The position numbers were made by a program, and so were the translations under genes. Under the pieces are notes generated by a model. The model saw only the letters and a program-made list of their open reading frames with translations, was not told where the DNA came from and ran no database searches. Positions 5,654 to 5,667 of a stretch of DNA of 5,667 nucleotides are shown here, in pieces. Each line of letters starts with the position of its first letter. Positions within the stretch are counted from its first letter, which is position 1. Origin of the DNA: Porphyromonadaceae bacterium (GTDB lineage: Bacteria > Bacteroidota > Bacteroidia > Bacteroidales > Dysgonomonadaceae); the NCBI GenBank assembly GCA_003517675.1, contig DPAC01000120.1, positions 1-5,667 of the forward strand, read 5' to 3'.

Positions 5654-5667
5654 AGTCGTCGTGTCAC

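Overview
The window most likely comes from a member of the Bacteroidota, probably order Bacteroidales. This is inferred from protein character and gene order: a prephenate dehydratase / aminotransferase / DAHP synthase-chorismate mutase fusion / prephenate dehydrogenase cluster, a secreted cyclophilin with a large insert, and an LptF/LptG permease. Ribosome binding sites are weak or absent before most genes, which also fits that phylum. No species can be named from the sequence alone.

Layout. Positions 1-3519 on the + strand hold an aromatic amino acid operon: the 3' end of pheA (cut by the window edge), a class I PLP-dependent aminotransferase whose start overlaps the pheA stop, a bifunctional DAHP synthase-chorismate mutase after a 73-nt spacer, and tyrA 14 nt later. 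Positions 3535-5653 hold two genes on the - strand, a periplasmic/secreted cyclophilin-type peptidyl-prolyl isomerase and, upstream of it, an LptF/LptG-family permease of lipopolysaccharide export. The two groups converge with only 15 nt between the tyrA and isomerase stop codons. A 208-nt non-coding spacer (4342-4549) separates the two minus-strand genes.

How the genes work together. The DAHP synthase domain commits PEP and erythrose-4-phosphate to the shikimate pathway, and its fused chorismate mutase domain makes prephenate. PheA turns prephenate into phenylpyruvate and TyrA turns it into 4-hydroxyphenylpyruvate. The aminotransferase probably converts both keto acids to Phe and Tyr. The operon therefore encodes the entry step and the terminal Phe/Tyr branch, while the middle shikimate steps (aroB to aroC) must lie elsewhere.

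The genes are mostly ordinary housekeeping genes, and I see no CRISPR, mobile element, RNA gene or clearly new system. The least explained signals are two imperfect 7-nt-period repeat arrays with related units in the two larger spacers, replaced substrate-site residues in TyrA, replaced motif residues in the PheA ACT domain and the chorismate mutase domain, an insert of about 80 residues in the cyclophilin, and a few small inverted repeats.
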